From NCBI RefSeq assembly GCF_014197135.1, contig NZ_JACIFA010000004.1, positions 62,001 through 126,000 on the forward strand: 64,000 nt of DNA, written 5' to 3'. The position numbers were made by a program, and so were the translations under genes. Source of the stretch: Sphingomonas zeae (lineage in GTDB: Bacteria; Pseudomonadota; Alphaproteobacteria; Sphingomonadales; Sphingomonadaceae). The notes under the pieces are model-generated. The model was not told the origin of the DNA. It searched no databases and worked only from the letters and a program-made list of their open reading frames with translations. Numbering within the stretch: the first letter of the stretch is position 1; the number at the start of each line of letters is the position of its first letter. Positions 20,771 through 30,350 of this stretch are shown piece by piece.

Positions 20771-23437
20771 TCAGGCGCCGAAGGTGCGCTGCCACCAACC
20801 GCGACGCGGAGTTTCCCCGGTAGCGCTTTCGGTATCGGCCGTAGCCGGTTCCTCGGCCGGAGTCGGCTCGGGCGCTGCGGAGGCTTCCTCGGCGACCGGC
20901 TCGGCGGCGACCTTGGGCGCGGCCTTCTTGCGGACGCGCTTGGGCTTGGCCGGTGCCTCCGCCTCGGCGACAGGCGCCGCTTCCTCGGCGGCAGGCTCGG
21001 CGACCTTGGGAGCGGCCTTCTTACGGACGCGCTTGGGCTTGACCGGGGCTTCCGCCTCGACTTCCGCCACCGGCGCGACCGGAGCCGGCGCTTCCTCGAC
21101 CACCGGCGTCTCGACCGCTTCGCTGGCGACCGGTGCGGCCTTGCGGGCGCGCGGACGGCGGCGGGTCTTGGGCGCGTCGCTCGTCTCTGCCTCGGCCACC
21201 GCGAGCGGGGTCGTCACCGGCGCGGCATCGCCCGCCTCGATCGGCTCGACGATCGGCAACGGCGCGTCCGACGCATCGTCATCCGATGCGGCATCGTTCG
21301 CGGCCTCGGCCGTGTCGTTCGCGGCACCCTCGCCACGACGACCGCCACGGCGGCCGCGACGCCCACGACGGCGGCGTCCGCCTTCACGCGGCTCGGCCTC
21401 ACCGGCGTCGACCGAATCGGCGGTTTCGTCCTCGGCCGATTCCTCGGCGTCGGTTTCGTCCTGCTCGGCCCCGTCCTGCTCGGCGTCGGCGTGATCCTCG
21501 CCCTCGGCCTGCTCGGCGCCTTCACCTTCGCCACGGTTGCGGCGACCGCGACGGCGGCGACGGCGCTTGCGGCCATTGCCGTCACCCTCGCCACGCGACT
21601 CGCGAGGCTTGGGGGCTTCGGTCGCTTCCTCCTCGACCTCGTCCTCTTCTTCCTCCTCGATCTCGTCGATCAGATCATCCTCATCTTCCTCGACGGGAAG
21701 GAGCATGTCGATCTTGGGCGCATAGGCGGGCGGCGGGCCGGAGGCCTCGACCGTCATGCGTGCGCCCTCTTCCTCGCGGTCGGGGATGATCTCGACGGTC
21801 ACGCCGTAGCGATCCTCGATCTCGGCGATGTCGGCGCGCTTGCGGTTCAGCACATAGATGGCGGCTTCCTGGCTGGCACGCAGCGTCAGGATCGAGCCGC
21901 GACCGCGTGCGGCCTCGTCTTCGATCAGGCGCAGCGCCGACAGGCCCGACGACGAGGCGGTGCGGACCAGGCCAGTGCCCTCGCAATGCGGGCAGGGGCG
22001 GGTGGACGCTTCCAGCACGCCAGTGCGCAGCCGCTGGCGGCTCATCTCCATCAGGCCGAAGGACGAGATGCGGCCGACCTGGATGCGGGCGCGATCGTTC
22101 TTGAGCGCCTCCTTCATCGCCTTCTCGACCTTTCGGACATTGGAATTGTTATCCATGTCGATGAAGTCGATCACGACCAGACCCGCCATGTCGCGCAGAC
22201 GCAGCTGGCGCGCGATTTCCTGCGCGGCTTCCAGGTTGGTCGCGGTCGCCGTCTGCTCGATATTATGCTCGCGGGTCGAACGTCCCGAGTTGATGTCGAT
22301 CGAGACGAGCGCCTCGGTCGGGTTGATGACCAGATAGCCGCCCGACTTCAGCTGGACGACCGGATTGTACATCGCGGCCAGCTGATCCTCGACATGCGCG
22401 CGCTGGAAGAGCGGCACCGCGTCGGCATATTGCTTCACCCGGCGGGCATGCGCGGGCATCAGCAGGCGCATGAAGTCCTTCGCCTGGCGATAGCCTTCCT
22501 CGCCCTCGACGATCACTTCCTCGATCTCGCGATTATAGATGTCGCGGATCGCACGCTTGATCAGGTCGCTGTCGCCATAGATCAGCGCGGGCGCCGAGCT
22601 GTGCAGTGTCTTTTCGCGAATGCCGTCCCACAGGCGTGCCAGATAGTCGAAGTCGCGCTTGATCTCGGTCTTGGTGCGCTGCAGCCCGGCGGTGCGGACG
22701 ATGCAGCCCATGGTCGAGGGCAGCGCCATCTCGGCCATGATGGTCTTCAACCGCTTGCGGTCGGCCGCGTTCGAGATCTTCCGGCTGATGCCGCCGCCAT
22801 GCGATGTGTTGGGCATCAGGACGCAGTAACGGCCGGCGAGCGACAGATAGGTCGTCAGCGCCGCGCCCTTGTTGCCGCGCTCTTCCTTGACGATCTGGAC
22901 CAGCAGCACCTGGCGGCGATGGATGACGTCCTGGATCTTGTAGCGGCGGCGCAGATTCTGGCGACGCTGGCGCAGCGCCTCGACCTGGTCGTCATTGACG
23001 GTCGACTTCTTGGGGCGCGGCGCGGCCTCGCCATCCTCGTCGTCGTGATGATCGTCGGCGTGATCGTCATGATCGTCGTCGTCATGATCGCCATGATCGT
23101 CGTCATCCTCGGCGTCGAGTTCGGCGCGAAGGGCGGCCTCTTCGGCGGCATGTTCGGCCTCTTCGCGCAGCAGGGCTTCGCGATCTTCCTTCGGGATCTG
23201 GTAATAGTCGGGGTGGATTTCCGAAAAGGCCAGGAAGCCGTGACGGTTGCCGCCGTAATCGACGAACGCCGCCTGCAGCGACGGTTCGACGCGGGTCACC
23301 TTGGCGAGATAGATATTGCCCTTGAGCTGCTTGCGCTCGGCCGACTCGAAGTCGAATTCCTCGATCCGGTTACCCTTGACGACGGCCACGCGGGTTTCTT
23401 CCCGGTGGCGTGCGTCGATCAGCATACGCGTGGTCAT
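20771..23437 (-). CDS. rne: Ribonuclease E
   Basis: Endoribonuclease that starts mRNA decay, matures rRNA and tRNA, and scaffolds the degradosome. Start MTTRMLIDARHREETRV at 23437 gives 888 residues. An S1 domain (about 36-215) is split by an acidic loop with 16 Asp and 6 His in residues 111-135. Then follow the catalytic core with SIDINSGR and VVIDFIDM (metal-binding Asp) and the zinc-link motif CPHCEGTG. From about residue 540 the tail is disordered: Glu-rich, Arg-rich RNA-binding (RKRRRRRRGRR, RRRRGRRGRRGGRRG), then two copies of KPKRVRKKAAPKV. It ends RRGWWQRTFGA; a C-terminal GWW is the PNPase-binding motif of Caulobacter RNase E. Confidence 0.96.
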   Translation of the reverse strand: MTTRMLIDARHREETRVAVVKGNRIEEFDFESAERKQLKGNIYLAKVTRVEPSLQAAFVDYGGNRHGFLAFSEIHPDYYQIPKEDREALLREEAEHAAEEAALRAELDAEDDDDHGDHDDDDHDDHADDHHDDEDGEAAPRPKKSTVNDDQVEALRQRRQNLRRRYKIQDVIHRRQVLLVQIVKEERGNKGAALTTYLSLAGRYCVLMPNTSHGGGISRKISNAADRKRLKTIMAEMALPSTMGCIVRTAGLQRTKTEIKRDFDYLARLWDGIREKTLHSSAPALIYGDSDLIKRAIRDIYNREIEEVIVEGEEGYRQAKDFMRLLMPAHARRVKQYADAVPLFQRAHVEDQLAAMYNPVVQLKSGGYLVINPTEALVSIDINSGRSTREHNIEQTATATNLEAAQEIARQLRLRDMAGLVVIDFIDMDNNSNVRKVEKAMKEALKNDRARIQVGRISSFGLMEMSRQRLRTGVLEASTRPCPHCEGTGLVRTASSSGLSALRLIEDEAARGRGSILTLRASQEAAIYVLNRKRADIAEIEDRYGVTVEIIPDREEEGARMTVEASGPPPAYAPKIDMLLPVEEDEDDLIDEIEEEEEDEVEEEATEAPKPRESRGEGDGNGRKRRRRRRGRRNRGEGEGAEQAEGEDHADAEQDGAEQDETDAEESAEDETADSVDAGEAEPREGGRRRRGRRGRRGGRRGEGAANDTAEAANDAASDDDASDAPLPIVEPIEAGDAAPVTTPLAVAEAETSDAPKTRRRPRARKAAPVASEAVETPVVEEAPAPVAPVAEVEAEAPVKPKRVRKKAAPKVAEPAAEEAAPVAEAEAPAKPKRVRKKAAPKVAAEPVAEEASAAPEPTPAEEPATADTESATGETPRRGWWQRTFGA

Positions 23438-23921
23438 TGTGAAGTCTCCACGCGCGCGACGGGCCTGGTGGCAGCCGTCGCGCGCGGTAAATAAGGTGGG
23501 CGGCGGCGCGGGGCGCCGGTCCGCTGGAAAAAACGGAAAGCGTGCCGGTCGCAGCCGCAGCGCCGGCAACGGGGCCGGTGCGGACCCACGACACCGCGAT
23601 CCCGCCGGCAAAGGCCGGTCGGTCAGCGGGGTGGATCATATGCGTCATGCGAGCGTCAACCTGGTTGGCCCGGGCGCGAAATCCTCGCAGTCCCAGCCCT
23701 TTTAGAGATGGCCCCGTCCCGATCGTGGGAGAGGTGATCGAGGCCGGGGTCCGCTGGAGTGCTAGCATCATAGGAACGTTTGCGCAACAGGCGGAAATCT
23801 GCCGGTTTGGCGGCCAAAACATGCCGAATTTTGGGTTAACCAATGGCTGAAAGCCCTGCGTCAGGGGCGTCCTCCTATGCCCGAATATCGATCTCCGGAT
23901 CGTTGAAAAGGGTAGGGCGTA
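23438..23921. other. 484-bp divergent space between rne and the amidase gene
   Basis: It must hold both promoters and, by analogy with other rne genes, perhaps a long rne leader. I see a CCGGC-AAAG-GCCGG palindrome (23605-23618) and a TTAACC near 23833, but no frame, tRNA or terminator that I can support. Confidence 0.5.
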
Positions 23922-25157
23922 ATGGCTTTTCGCTGGACCAGTGATGCACGGGCGCGGCATGGTCGCCGGGTCGTGCTGATGCTGTTCACATTCCTGGTCG
24001 GGCTGTTCGCGCCGATGAGCGCGATGGCCGCAACGGTACAGAAGGTCGTCGTGCGCGGCGCGCGGCTCATCATCCGGTTCGACACGCCGGTCAAGCGCGC
24101 GCGCAGCGTCATGCTGAACGAACAGCGCCGGGTCGCGATCGACGTGACCGGGGTCTCGCCCGGCCCCGCCACGATCCGCGACGGCGTGGTGCGCGGGCTG
24201 ACCCAGACCCGGATCAAGCCCGGCGTCACCCGGTTGAGTTTCGCGCTGGCGCAGGATGCGACGATCTTCGACGGCGGCTTCGACGATGACGGCAAGACCC
24301 TGGCACTGACGCTCAAGCCGGTGAACGGCCGCTATGCCGAAGCGAGCTTTGCCGGCGCGCTCGATTTCTTCCCGTTCCATTTTCAGCGCAAGCCCGCCTA
24401 CACGCTGACCGTGCCGGTGCCCAATCCGTCACGCTCGCTGCCGTTGCCGCGCGTCAAGGGCGCGGAGCATCGCCCGTTGGTGGTGATCGATGCGGGACAT
24501 GGCGGCGTCGATCCCGGTGCGATCAATCCGCAGACGGGCTTGCGCGAAAAGGATGTGACGCTGGCCATCGCGAAGGAGATTCGCGACACGCTGGTCGCCA
24601 GCGGCCGGGTGCGCGCGGCGCTGACCCGTGAGGATGACCGCTATATCCTCCACCGTGAGCGTTACGGCATCGCGCGGCGGTTGCATGCCGATCTGTTCAT
24701 CTCGATCCATTGCGACAGCGCCGGAGCGGGCGAAGCGCGCGGAGCGACCGCCTATACCCTGTCCGACGTCGCGTCAGACAAGGAAGCCGCGCGGCTGGCC
24801 GCGCGCGAGAACAAGGCGGACCTGATCTCGGGTGTCGATCTGGGCGGCAACAGCGACGTGTCCTCGATCCTGATCGACCTGACCCAGCGCGAGACGATGA
24901 ACGCCTCGGCCAGCTTTGCCCGGCTGCTGGGCCGCGAAGCGCAACCGCTGATCCCGGTCAAGCCGGTCTTCCACCGCATGGCCTCGCTGATGGTGCTCAA
25001 GGCGCCCGACATGCCGTCGATCCTGTTCGAGACGGGCTATATCTCGAACATGCAGGACGCCGAATTCCTCGACAGCGCAGAGGGCCGCGACCGGATCGCC
25101 AAGGCGGTCCTGCAGGCTGTCGAGGTGCACTTCGCGCGGCGGATGGCGGCGCGGTAG
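23922..25157 (+). CDS. N-acetylmuramoyl-L-alanine amidase (AmiC/AmiA type)
   Basis: Periplasmic zinc amidase that cuts the peptide from muramic acid, needed for daughter-cell separation. Of 411 residues, a signal peptide (about 1-36, ending SAMAA) precedes an AMIN domain (about 40-140) that targets peptidoglycan or the septum, then an Amidase_3 domain (about 185-405). Zinc ligands and the catalytic Glu are visible: IDAGHGGVDPG (His), LREKDV (Glu), SIHCDS (His) and LFETGYISN (Glu). AGGGCG sits just before ATG 23922. Neighbouring PBP1A 1.5 kb downstream also acts on the wall, but there is no operon link. Confidence 0.94.
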   Translation: MAFRWTSDARARHGRRVVLMLFTFLVGLFAPMSAMAATVQKVVVRGARLIIRFDTPVKRARSVMLNEQRRVAIDVTGVSPGPATIRDGVVRGLTQTRIKPGVTRLSFALAQDATIFDGGFDDDGKTLALTLKPVNGRYAEASFAGALDFFPFHFQRKPAYTLTVPVPNPSRSLPLPRVKGAEHRPLVVIDAGHGGVDPGAINPQTGLREKDVTLAIAKEIRDTLVASGRVRAALTREDDRYILHRERYGIARRLHADLFISIHCDSAGAGEARGATAYTLSDVASDKEAARLAARENKADLISGVDLGGNSDVSSILIDLTQRETMNASASFARLLGREAQPLIPVKPVFHRMASLMVLKAPDMPSILFETGYISNMQDAEFLDSAEGRDRIAKAVLQAVEVHFARRMAAR

Positions 25158-25188
25158 GAGCATTATTCACGCTGATATTTGACGCAAT

Positions 25189-25215
25189 GCGCGGCAGATA
25201 CCCTATTTGCCGCGC
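25189..25215. terminator. Hairpin between the amidase gene and a converging small gene
   Basis: GCGCGGCA (25189-25196) pairs perfectly with TGCCGCGC (25208-25215) around an 11-base loop. It sits between two converging stop codons. Neither side has a U tract, so it is only a candidate terminator. Confidence 0.45.
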
Positions 25216-25225
25216 GGGATCACCG

Positions 25226-25438
25226 TCAGGGGCACGTACCGTTATAATAGCGGTAATAAGGGGTTGCGCTACCCGAATATTCTGTGTCCCCGCTGCAATA
25301 AGCTGTCTCTCTACCAGCTACGTGTTGGCGTGTTGCATCGGTATAATAAACTTTGACATATGCGTAGTCTGTATACTGTGCAGCTGCAATGGTGCTCGTC
25401 ATGGCGGCGGCTAGAATGGCAAGCTTTGGTATTTTCAT
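25226..25438 (-). CDS. Small secreted protein, DUF6289-like
   Basis: 70 residues: a signal peptide (MKIPKLAILAAAMTSTIAAAQ) and a Tyr-rich mature part of about 50 residues with two cysteines (TAYCSGDTEYSG and the terminal YNGTCP). The pattern of a short exported peptide with paired Cys and YY repeats resembles what I recall as DUF6289; function unknown. The start is well supported by TTTGGAGGCG just upstream of ATG 25438. A longer frame to 25765 lacks that support and runs through the divergent promoter region. The local sequence is AT-rich relative to both neighbours. Confidence 0.7.
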   Translation of the reverse strand: MKIPKLAILAAAMTSTIAAAQYTDYAYVKVYYTDATRQHVAGRETAYCSGDTEYSGSATPYYRYYNGTCP

Positions 25439-25647
25439 GTCGCCTCCAAATGTCCAATGGTCATGATAATATGTCGAATCATTCTTTATGATCGACGTGT
25501 AACGCGTATCGCAAAATAGGGCGTTGCTCAATGTTCGCCATGCCGCCATTTCGCATGCTTTTGTGGTCGGTCGTTTGATGGGTGTAATCGTCAAGTGCGT
25601 ATGTTCACGTCTGGTAGCATCTGGCAGATCGGCGTAATGGCGGCTGC

Positions 25648-26601
25648 ATGATCCGCGTCTGTGCCCTTTACCGTTTTGCGTCCTTCCCCGACCCCGCCGC
25701 GCTGCGCCAACCCCTGCTGGACGTTGCCGAGGCGAATGGCATTCGCGGCACGCTGCTGCTGGCAAAGGAAGGGATCAACGGCACGGTGGCAGGCACGCAC
25801 GACGCGATCGAGGCGCTGCTCGGGCATATCCGCACGCTGCCCGGCTGTACCGATCTGGATTACAAGGACTCCACCGCCGAGACGATGCCGTTCCACCGGA
25901 TGAAGGTGCGGCTGAAGCGCGAGATCGTGTCGATGGGCGTCGAGGGCATCGATCCCACCCGCGAGGTCGGCACCTATGTCGCGGGCGAGGAATGGAATGC
26001 GCTGATCGCCGACCCCGACACCCTCCTGATCGACACGCGCAATGATTACGAGGTCGCGATCGGCAGTTTCGACGGCGCGATCGATCCGGGGACGAAGAGT
26101 TTTCGCGACTTCCCCGGGTGGTTCCGCGAGAATCGCGACGAATTGATGGCGGGCAAGTCGAAGGTCGCGATGTTCTGCACCGGCGGCATACGCTGCGAAA
26201 AGGCAACAGCGTTCCTCAAGGCCGAAGGGGTTGCGGATGTCTTTCACCTCGACGGCGGCATCCTGAAATATCTGGAGACGATGCCCGAGGAGCGTAGCCG
26301 CTGGAACGGCGAATGCTTCGTCTTCGATGCGCGTGTCGCGGTCGGGCATGGGCTGGCGCAGGGCTCTCACGGCTTGTGCCATGGCTGCCGGATGCCGGTC
26401 AGCCCCGAAGATCGCGCCTCGCCGCTTTATGTCGAGGGGGTGAGTTGTCCCGCCTGCCACGGCACGCGCGACGCGGAGCGGCTGGCCGCCTATGCCGAAC
26501 GCCATCGGCAGGAGCAGCTGGCGGCGGCGCGCGGACAGGCGCATGTCGGCGCGCGCTATACCTCCGACGACGATATGCGCGACGAACCGCAGCCTCTCTG
26601 A
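25648..26601 (+). CDS. trhO: tRNA uridine 5-hydroxylase TrhO (rhodanese-type)
   Basis: Oxygen-dependent tRNA hydroxylase making 5-hydroxyuridine at position 34, a precursor of cmo5U/mo5U wobble bases. The 317 residues comprise an N-terminal acylphosphatase-like domain (about 1-95; [14 protein letters not shown]) and a rhodanese domain (about 110-215) with active cysteine Cys177 in [11 protein letters not shown]. The C-terminal part has CHGCR and CPAC, probably a metal site. It lies alone between a divergent small gene and PBP1A, whose ATG is 66 bases downstream. The assignment rests on the strong family pattern; older annotations call it a rhodanese-related sulfurtransferase. Confidence 0.93.
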   Translation: MIRVCALYRFASFPDPAALRQPLLDVAEANGIRGTLLLAKEGINGTVAGTHDAIEALLGHIRTLPGCTDLDYKDSTAETMPFHRMKVRLKREIVSMGVEGIDPTREVGTYVAGEEWNALIADPDTLLIDTRNDYEVAIGSFDGAIDPGTKSFRDFPGWFRENRDELMAGKSKVAMFCTGGIRCEKATAFLKAEGVADVFHLDGGILKYLETMPEERSRWNGECFVFDARVAVGHGLAQGSHGLCHGCRMPVSPEDRASPLYVEGVSCPACHGTRDAERLAAYAERHRQEQLAAARGQAHVGARYTSDDDMRDEPQPL

Positions 26602-26667
26602 CGCGCAACGCATTCCCAGGCGGGTGGCAAGCCGGGGCGAACCTGCTACACGAAGCCCCGCAAAGCC

Positions 26668-29157
26668 ATGGCCGTCGAAACCTTTTCCCCTTCCGAACCC
26701 GCCGAAACGCCGCGCCGCCCGCTCTGGCGCCGCTGGTGGGTGCGGCTGTTTGTCGTCCTTGCACTGCTGGCGGCGATCGGCGGCGGCGTATTCTGGTTCG
26801 TGTTCATCCGCGACCTGCCCTCGGTCGATGCGCTCAAGGCCTATGAGCCGCCGCTGCCCACGCATGTGCGCGGAATCGATGGCGCCCCGATCCAGTCCTA
26901 TGCGCGCGAACGGCGGGTCGAGCTGTCGTTCAACGAATATCCGCCGCTGCTCGTCCGCGCCTTCCTGGCCGCCGAGGACAAGAGCTTTTTCGAACATGGC
27001 GGCGTCGATTATCCGGGCCTGGCGGGTGCGGTCCTCGACTATGCCAAGAAATGGGGCACCGGGCGGCGCGCGCGCGGCGGCTCGACCATCACCCAGCAGG
27101 TCGCCAAGAACCTGCTGATCGGCGACGCCTATTCGCCGACCCGCAAGATCAAGGAGGCGATCCTCGCCTATAAGATCGAGGATACGCTGACCAAGCCGCA
27201 GATCCTGGAGCTGTATCTCAACCAGATCGCGCTGGGTCGGAACGCGTTCGGCGTCGAGGCGGCGGCCCATGCCTATTTCGACAAGGAACTGGACGAACTG
27301 ACGCTGGGGCAGATGGCCTATCTGGCGCTGTTGCCCAAGGGACCGGCCAATTACGACCCCGTCCGCCACCCCGACCGCGCGCTGGAGCGCCGCGCCTATG
27401 TGCTGCGCGAGATGCTGCGCAACAGCTTCATCACGCGCGCGCAATATGATGCGGCGATGGCCGAGCCGCTGGGAACGGTGCTGCGCCGCACGCCCAAATA
27501 TGCGCAGGTCGGCGGCTATTTCGTCGAGGAGCTGCGTCGCCAGCTCATCAAGCGTTACGGCGAAAAGGCGGAGAGCGGGCCAAACAGCGTCTATGAGGGC
27601 GGACTGTGGGTGCGCAGTTCGCTCGACACCCGGCTCCAGGATCTGGCGGCCGAGGCGCTGCGCGACGGACTGGTCCGATTCGAGGGCGGGCGCGGGTGGT
27701 CGGGGCCGATCCGGCACGAGGCTATCGGCGACGACAACTGGCAACAGGTGCTGCTCAACACCAATATCGGGCTCGACTATCGCGATTGGCGCGTGGGGAT
27801 CGTGATTGCCAAGGACGCAGGCGAGGCAACCATCGGCTTCGCCAATGGCCGCACTGGCATCTTGCCGCGCAGTTTCGCGCAGATGCCGCGCCGGGGCACG
27901 GCGGCGACCGCGTTCAGCGCGATGAAGGTCGGCGACATCATCGCCGTGTCGCCTGCGGGCGACCAGTTCCAGCTGCGCTCCATCCCGCGTATCTCGGGCG
28001 GCTTCGTCGTCGAGGAGCCCGCGACGGGACGTGTGCTGGCGATGCAGGGCGGCTTCGATCTCCGCCTCAGCGATTTCAATCGCGCCACCCAGGCGCAGCG
28101 CCAGCCGGGCTCGACGATCAAGCCGATCGTCTATTCCGCTGCGCTCGACCATGGCATGACGCCCGCCTCGATCATCGTCGACGGGCCGTTCTGCGTCGAC
28201 CAGGGCGCGGGGCTGGGGACGAAGTGCTTCCGCAACTTCGGCAATTCGGCGGGCGCCGGGCCGCACACGATGCGCTGGGGTATCGAGCAGTCACGCAACC
28301 TGATGACCGTGCGGACGGCATCGACCGTTGGCATGAAGAATGTCGTCGCCATGATCAAGCAGATGGGGATCGGCGACTTCCCGCCCTATCTCGCTTATTC
28401 GCTGGGCGCGGGCGAGACGACGGTGGGGCAGATGGTCAACGCCTATGCGATTCTCGCCAATAACGGGCGCGGCGGGGATCCCTCGCTGATCGACTTCGTG
28501 CAGGACCGGCATGGCAAGGTGATCTGGCCGGAGAATTGGCGCGCCTGCGACCGCTGCAACGCCGCCGATTATGACGGCAAGCCGATGCCGCGCCCGGTGC
28601 CGCATCAGCGCCAGGTGCTCGACGCGATGACCGCCTATCAGATGGTCCATATCACCGAGGGCGTGGTCCAGCGCGGCACCGCCACGGGCCTGCGCGACCT
28701 GAACCGCCCGATGTTCGGCAAGACCGGCACCAATAACGGCCCCACCGATGTCTGGTTCGTCGGCGGCACGCCGCAGTTCGTCGGCGGCCTGTATATCGGC
28801 TACGACCATCCGCGCTCGCTGGGCGGTTATGCGCAGGGCGGGACGATCGCTGTGCCGATCTTCCGCCAATTTGCCGAAAAGGCCTATGAAGGGCTCGACA
28901 AGCTGCCCTTCCGCGCCCCGCCCGGCATCCGTATGGTCCGCATCGACCGCGCGAGCGGCCGACCGGTCTATGGCACCTTCCCGACCGGCGACGATCCCAA
29001 GCCCGCCGTGATCTGGGAAGCGTTCAAGCCCGAGAGCGAACCGCGCCGCCGCGCGCGCCGCGCCGCCGCCGAAGCGCCGGGCACGCCGACCGGCCCGGCC
29101 AAGCCCGCGCCGCCGCGCGACAGCGATTTCTTGCAAAGGGAAGGCGGAATCTACTAG
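26668..29157 (+). CDS. Penicillin-binding protein 1A, bifunctional
   Basis: Class A PBP that polymerises glycan strands and cross-links peptides at the inner membrane. Of 829 residues, a cytoplasmic start precedes one membrane helix (about 32-52). The glycosyltransferase domain has EDKSFFEHGG (catalytic Glu) and RGGSTITQQVAKN. A middle OB-like insertion (about 300-450) is typical of PBP1A. The transpeptidase domain has the SxxK serine Ser482 in GSTIKP, the SRN triad, and KTGT at Lys685. The C-terminus is Arg/Ala/Pro-rich and disordered. It is followed 64 bp later by prfB on the same strand. Confidence 0.95.
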   Translation: MAVETFSPSEPAETPRRPLWRRWWVRLFVVLALLAAIGGGVFWFVFIRDLPSVDALKAYEPPLPTHVRGIDGAPIQSYARERRVELSFNEYPPLLVRAFLAAEDKSFFEHGGVDYPGLAGAVLDYAKKWGTGRRARGGSTITQQVAKNLLIGDAYSPTRKIKEAILAYKIEDTLTKPQILELYLNQIALGRNAFGVEAAAHAYFDKELDELTLGQMAYLALLPKGPANYDPVRHPDRALERRAYVLREMLRNSFITRAQYDAAMAEPLGTVLRRTPKYAQVGGYFVEELRRQLIKRYGEKAESGPNSVYEGGLWVRSSLDTRLQDLAAEALRDGLVRFEGGRGWSGPIRHEAIGDDNWQQVLLNTNIGLDYRDWRVGIVIAKDAGEATIGFANGRTGILPRSFAQMPRRGTAATAFSAMKVGDIIAVSPAGDQFQLRSIPRISGGFVVEEPATGRVLAMQGGFDLRLSDFNRATQAQRQPGSTIKPIVYSAALDHGMTPASIIVDGPFCVDQGAGLGTKCFRNFGNSAGAGPHTMRWGIEQSRNLMTVRTASTVGMKNVVAMIKQMGIGDFPPYLAYSLGAGETTVGQMVNAYAILANNGRGGDPSLIDFVQDRHGKVIWPENWRACDRCNAADYDGKPMPRPVPHQRQVLDAMTAYQMVHITEGVVQRGTATGLRDLNRPMFGKTGTNNGPTDVWFVGGTPQFVGGLYIGYDHPRSLGGYAQGGTIAVPIFRQFAEKAYEGLDKLPFRAPPGIRMVRIDRASGRPVYGTFPTGDDPKPAVIWEAFKPESEPRRRARRAAAEAPGTPTGPAKPAPPRDSDFLQREGGIY

Positions 29158-29221
29158 CCCGCTTCCCATATAGCATTTTTCCGCCCGCCGGGCGGACGCA
29201 CGACCGATTCGGAGAATATTC

Positions 29222-30349
29222 ATGCGCGCTGAAGCGCAGGCTCATGTCGACACGATCAAGGATGCCCTGGAGCTGCTGCGCCGCTTCCTCGACTGGGACC
29301 GCGCGCTGCGCCGCCTGGACGAGCTGAACGCGCGCGTCGAGGACCAGGCGCTGTGGAACGACCCCAAACAGGCCCAGGCGGTGATGCGCGAGCGTCGTCG
29401 CCTGGACGAAGCCATCACCGCCACCCGCGCGATCGAGAACGAGTTGTCGGGCACGGTCGAACTGATCGAGCTGGCCGAGATGGAAGGCGACGAGGAACTC
29501 GAGAAGGAGGCCGTCGCCAGCCTGGGAGAGCTTGCCAGACGCGCCGAGGCCGACAAGATCAAGGCGCTGCTGGCCGGTGAAGCCGACGCCAATGACAGCT
29601 ATATCGAGATCAACGCGGGCGCAGGCGGGACCGAGAGTCAGGACTGGGCCGGGATGCTCCAGCGGATGTACACGCGCTGGGCCGAACGCCATGGCATGAA
29701 GGTCGAGCTGATCGACTATCATGCGGGCGAACAGGCCGGAATCAAGAGCGCGACCCTGCTGGTCAAGGGCGAAAACGCCTATGGCTATGCCAAGGTCGAA
29801 TCGGGCGTGCACCGGCTGGTGCGGATCAGCCCCTACGACTCGGCTGCGCGTCGCCACACCAGCTTTTCGAGCGTGTGGGTCTATCCGGTGATCGACGACA
29901 ATATCGAGGTCGAGATCAACGAAAGCGAGCTGCGCATCGACACCTACCGGGCGTCGGGTGCGGGCGGTCAGCACATCAACACCACCGACTCGGCGGTCCG
30001 CATCACCCACTTGCCCACCGGCATCGTGGTGCAGTGCCAGAACCAGCGGTCGCAGCACAAGAACAAGGCCGAGGCGTATAACCAGCTTCGCGCACGCCTG
30101 TACGAGCGTGAACTGGCCGAGCGCGAGGCGGTGGCCAATGCCGAGAATGCGACCAAGACCGATATCGGCTGGGGCCATCAGATCCGCTCGTACGTGCTCC
30201 AGCCCTATCAGCTGGTGAAGGACCTGCGCACGGGCACCACCTCGACCGCGCCGGGCGACGTGCTGGACGGCGATCTCGACGCCTTCATGGCGGCGGCGCT
30301 GTCGCAGCGCGTGACCGGTGAAGCGGTCGCGGTGGAGGATGTCGACTAA
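29222..30349 (+). CDS. prfB: Peptide chain release factor 2
   Basis: Class I release factor reading UAA and UGA and triggering peptide release with the GGQ loop (248-250, [16 protein letters not shown]). The 375 residues match RF2 throughout, with signature [11 protein letters not shown] and C-terminal [16 protein letters not shown]. The frame is continuous: the programmed +1 frameshift known in E. coli prfB is absent. The codon-recognition tripeptide reads SPY (203-205), not SPF; I believe this occurs in other alphaproteobacteria. GGAG precedes the start. The next gene starts one base after the stop, so the two are co-transcribed. Confidence 0.96.
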   Translation: MRAEAQAHVDTIKDALELLRRFLDWDRALRRLDELNARVEDQALWNDPKQAQAVMRERRRLDEAITATRAIENELSGTVELIELAEMEGDEELEKEAVASLGELARRAEADKIKALLAGEADANDSYIEINAGAGGTESQDWAGMLQRMYTRWAERHGMKVELIDYHAGEQAGIKSATLLVKGENAYGYAKVESGVHRLVRISPYDSAARRHTSFSSVWVYPVIDDNIEVEINESELRIDTYRASGAGGQHINTTDSAVRITHLPTGIVVQCQNQRSQHKNKAEAYNQLRARLYERELAEREAVANAENATKTDIGWGHQIRSYVLQPYQLVKDLRTGTTSTAPGDVLDGDLDAFMAAALSQRVTGEAVAVEDVD

Positions 30350-30350
30350 C

